Positions 11,601 through 11,859 of a stretch of DNA of 11,859 bases are shown in pieces; the stretch's first letter is position 1; the number at the start of each line of letters is the position of its first letter. The stretch is from Goniomonas avonlea. Its lineage: Eukaryota > Cryptophyceae > Goniomonadida > Goniomonadaceae. Location of the stretch: positions 1 through 11,859 of the forward strand of contig QUTJ01031455.1 in the NCBI GenBank assembly GCA_003573635.1. Reading direction: 5' to 3'. A program made the translations under genes and the position numbers. Below the pieces are notes generated by a model that saw nothing but the letters and a program-made list of their open reading frames with translations, did no database searches and was not told the DNA's origin.

Positions 11601-11748
11601 TACAGAAGAACAGCGTTCAGGGTGTCGTCTCCATCAACCACTAATCCGTTCCCCAGGGTACAAGAATCGAACGAGCCGCCGAGCCGAGGACAACGAAATC
11701 AAGCAGTACAAACTCACCAATAGTTCCAACTTCCTCACAGCTGAAAAT
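8648..11748 (+). CDS. GON4L-like nuclear protein with acidic N-terminus and Myb/SANT-like domain; 3' end outside window
   Basis: Eleven exons (8648-8834, 8920-9021, 9069-9100, 9159-9390, 9437-9495, 9567-9689, 10122-10208, 10601-10750, 10857-11047, 11474-11568, 11657-11748) give 450 residues; the last ends at a GTGCGT donor, so the gene continues right. GON4L-family proteins are nuclear transcriptional cofactors. Seen here: a Ser/Asp/Glu-rich N-terminus (LFDSSSSDDEDYVPEHD then a DDE run) with a KRRR basic patch; CYRTRARITLEDKP; a second acidic stretch; FRDDRGVTVSRQEL, matching the family's 'FR.DR.v.v...El' block; FSQEQADQLREQM followed by QLTVQQYV, like its 'L..QM..hvQLL.Q' block; and RSRFTPAEDRLLALGLHKYG with DWGTIQRYVLPTKTAPEIAH then YKNRTSRRAEDNEIKQYK, its Myb-like region. 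The weakest parts are exons 1-3. The frame changes between 8834 and 8920, and an 85-nt GT-AG intron explains it; the 9022-9068 intron has an alternative donor at CCC/GTACCC. The acceptor of exon 7 could instead be at 10094, adding nine residues. No close relative was checked. Confidence 0.82.
8727..8762 (+). repeat. In-frame 9-bp coding repeat (Asp-Asp-Glu)
   Basis: GACGACGAG repeats three times and decays to GATGATGAC, encoding the acidic run near the N-terminus of the GON4L-like protein. It could vary in length between strains without a frameshift. Confidence 0.85.
9690..10121 (+). other. Intron 6 of the GON4L-like gene, 432 nt, low complexity
   Basis: It runs from a GTGAGT donor to a CTGTGGCAG acceptor. 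From about 9780 to 9995 it is almost pure C/T. TCATCTCTTGTGCAG occurs twice close together (about 9823-9837 and 9849-9862), offering decoy acceptors. No exon with family resemblance is seen between. Confidence 0.65.
9905..9990 (+). repeat. 14-bp minisatellite TCTCTGTCTCCCTC
   Basis: Units start at 9911, 9925, 9939, 9953 and 9967, with a variant at 9981. The perfect 14-bp period makes length variation likely. It sits in the C/T-rich part of intron 6 of the GON4L-like gene. Confidence 0.9.
10209..10600 (+). other. Intron 7 of the GON4L-like gene, 392 nt, with two opposed repeat arrays
   Basis: It runs from a GTGAGT donor after LHALL to an ATGGCGCAG acceptor, and both flanks are phase 0. The last 30 nt lack a strong pyrimidine tract. 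Most of the intron is taken up by the inverted GCAACACTG arrays listed separately. Confidence 0.65.
10316..10580. repeat. Inverted arrays of an 11-12-bp GCAACACTG repeat, able to form a long hairpin
   Basis: The right array (about 10441-10580) has roughly ten units of the form CAACACTGGCG or CAACACTGACTG. The left array (10316-10372) is the same unit inverted. Block 10316-10342 is complementary to 10516-10542 at 26 of 27 positions, and the one exception becomes a G:U pair in RNA. The spacer is 173 nt. Confidence 0.85.
11048..11473 (+). repeat. Intron 9 of the GON4L-like gene, 426 nt, with a 210-bp TC/TTC-rich microsatellite tract
   Basis: 11052-11258 is a degenerate array of CTCTCTTCTCTTCT words with no purines except scattered ones. 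The intron starts at GTCTTG, a weak donor, directly after FTPAED, and ends at CCGCTGCAG before the LLALGL block. The split falls inside the Myb-like region, and the protein reading across it is continuous. Confidence 0.75.
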
Positions 11749-11859
11749 GTGCGTCACATCGCATGCAGTAGTCCCACTCATACTGCCATCTCGCTTCCTT
11801 CCCGCATGGCGAGGGGAGGGTGCGCACGGAGGGGGGGGGCGCGAGGAAGGCATGAGAGA
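11749..11859 (+). other. Partial intron at the right edge, with a G-rich end
   Basis: A GTGCGT donor follows AEN. The rest shows no continued family resemblance and ends in G runs (about 11812-11845) that could form a quadruplex on the plus strand. The acceptor is outside the window. Confidence 0.5.

Overview
This is nuclear DNA from an intron-rich eukaryote. Every protein gene is split by short GT-AG introns, mostly 43-90 nt, with an unusual preference for GTGCG- or GTACG-type donors. There are no operons, Shine-Dalgarno sites or bacterial features. Gene content (an animal-type large lipid transfer protein, a GON4L-like nuclear protein, a modular secreted cathepsin), compactness and pyrimidine-rich introns would fit a unicellular holozoan such as a Monosiga-like choanoflagellate. 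That is an inference with modest confidence; plants and several algae also have GON4L-like and papain-like genes.

Layout, left to right. (1) 116-4226, minus strand: 11 exons (795 residues) of a secreted protein resembling the N-terminal lipid-binding module of vitellogenin/MTTP/apoB, running off the left edge inside an intron. Its 801-nt sixth intron carries a cluster of foldback (inverted-repeat) elements at 1761-2338. (2) 4227-4467: divergent intergenic region. (3) 4468-5185, plus strand: five-exon gene for a 145-residue single-pass membrane protein whose tail grew by tandem exon duplication. (4) 5186-5425: convergent 3' region with an AATAAA for the next gene. (5) 5426-8480, minus strand: nine-exon gene for a secreted papain-family protease of about 786 residues, with three novel cysteine-rich repeats before the propeptide and a Pro8-linked cysteine-rich tail. 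(6) 8481-8647: 167-bp divergent promoter with twin CCATTGG (inverted CCAAT) boxes. (7) 8648-11748, plus strand: 11 exons of a GON4L-like gene with an acidic N-terminus and a Myb/SANT-like domain, running off the right edge.

The coding models were assembled by hand: each exon was translated, junctions were placed at GT/AG, and phases were checked so that each model is an exact multiple of three. A few junctions have in-frame alternatives, noted in the entries. The four genes show no evident common pathway. Two are secretory (lipid carrier, protease), one is a membrane protein and one is nuclear. Their arrangement as divergent and convergent pairs is typical of compact protist genomes. The most interesting signals are the foldback cluster and the direct repeats flanking the intron that holds it, the novel cathepsin modules, the exon duplication, and an RNA hairpin inside a GON4L intron.
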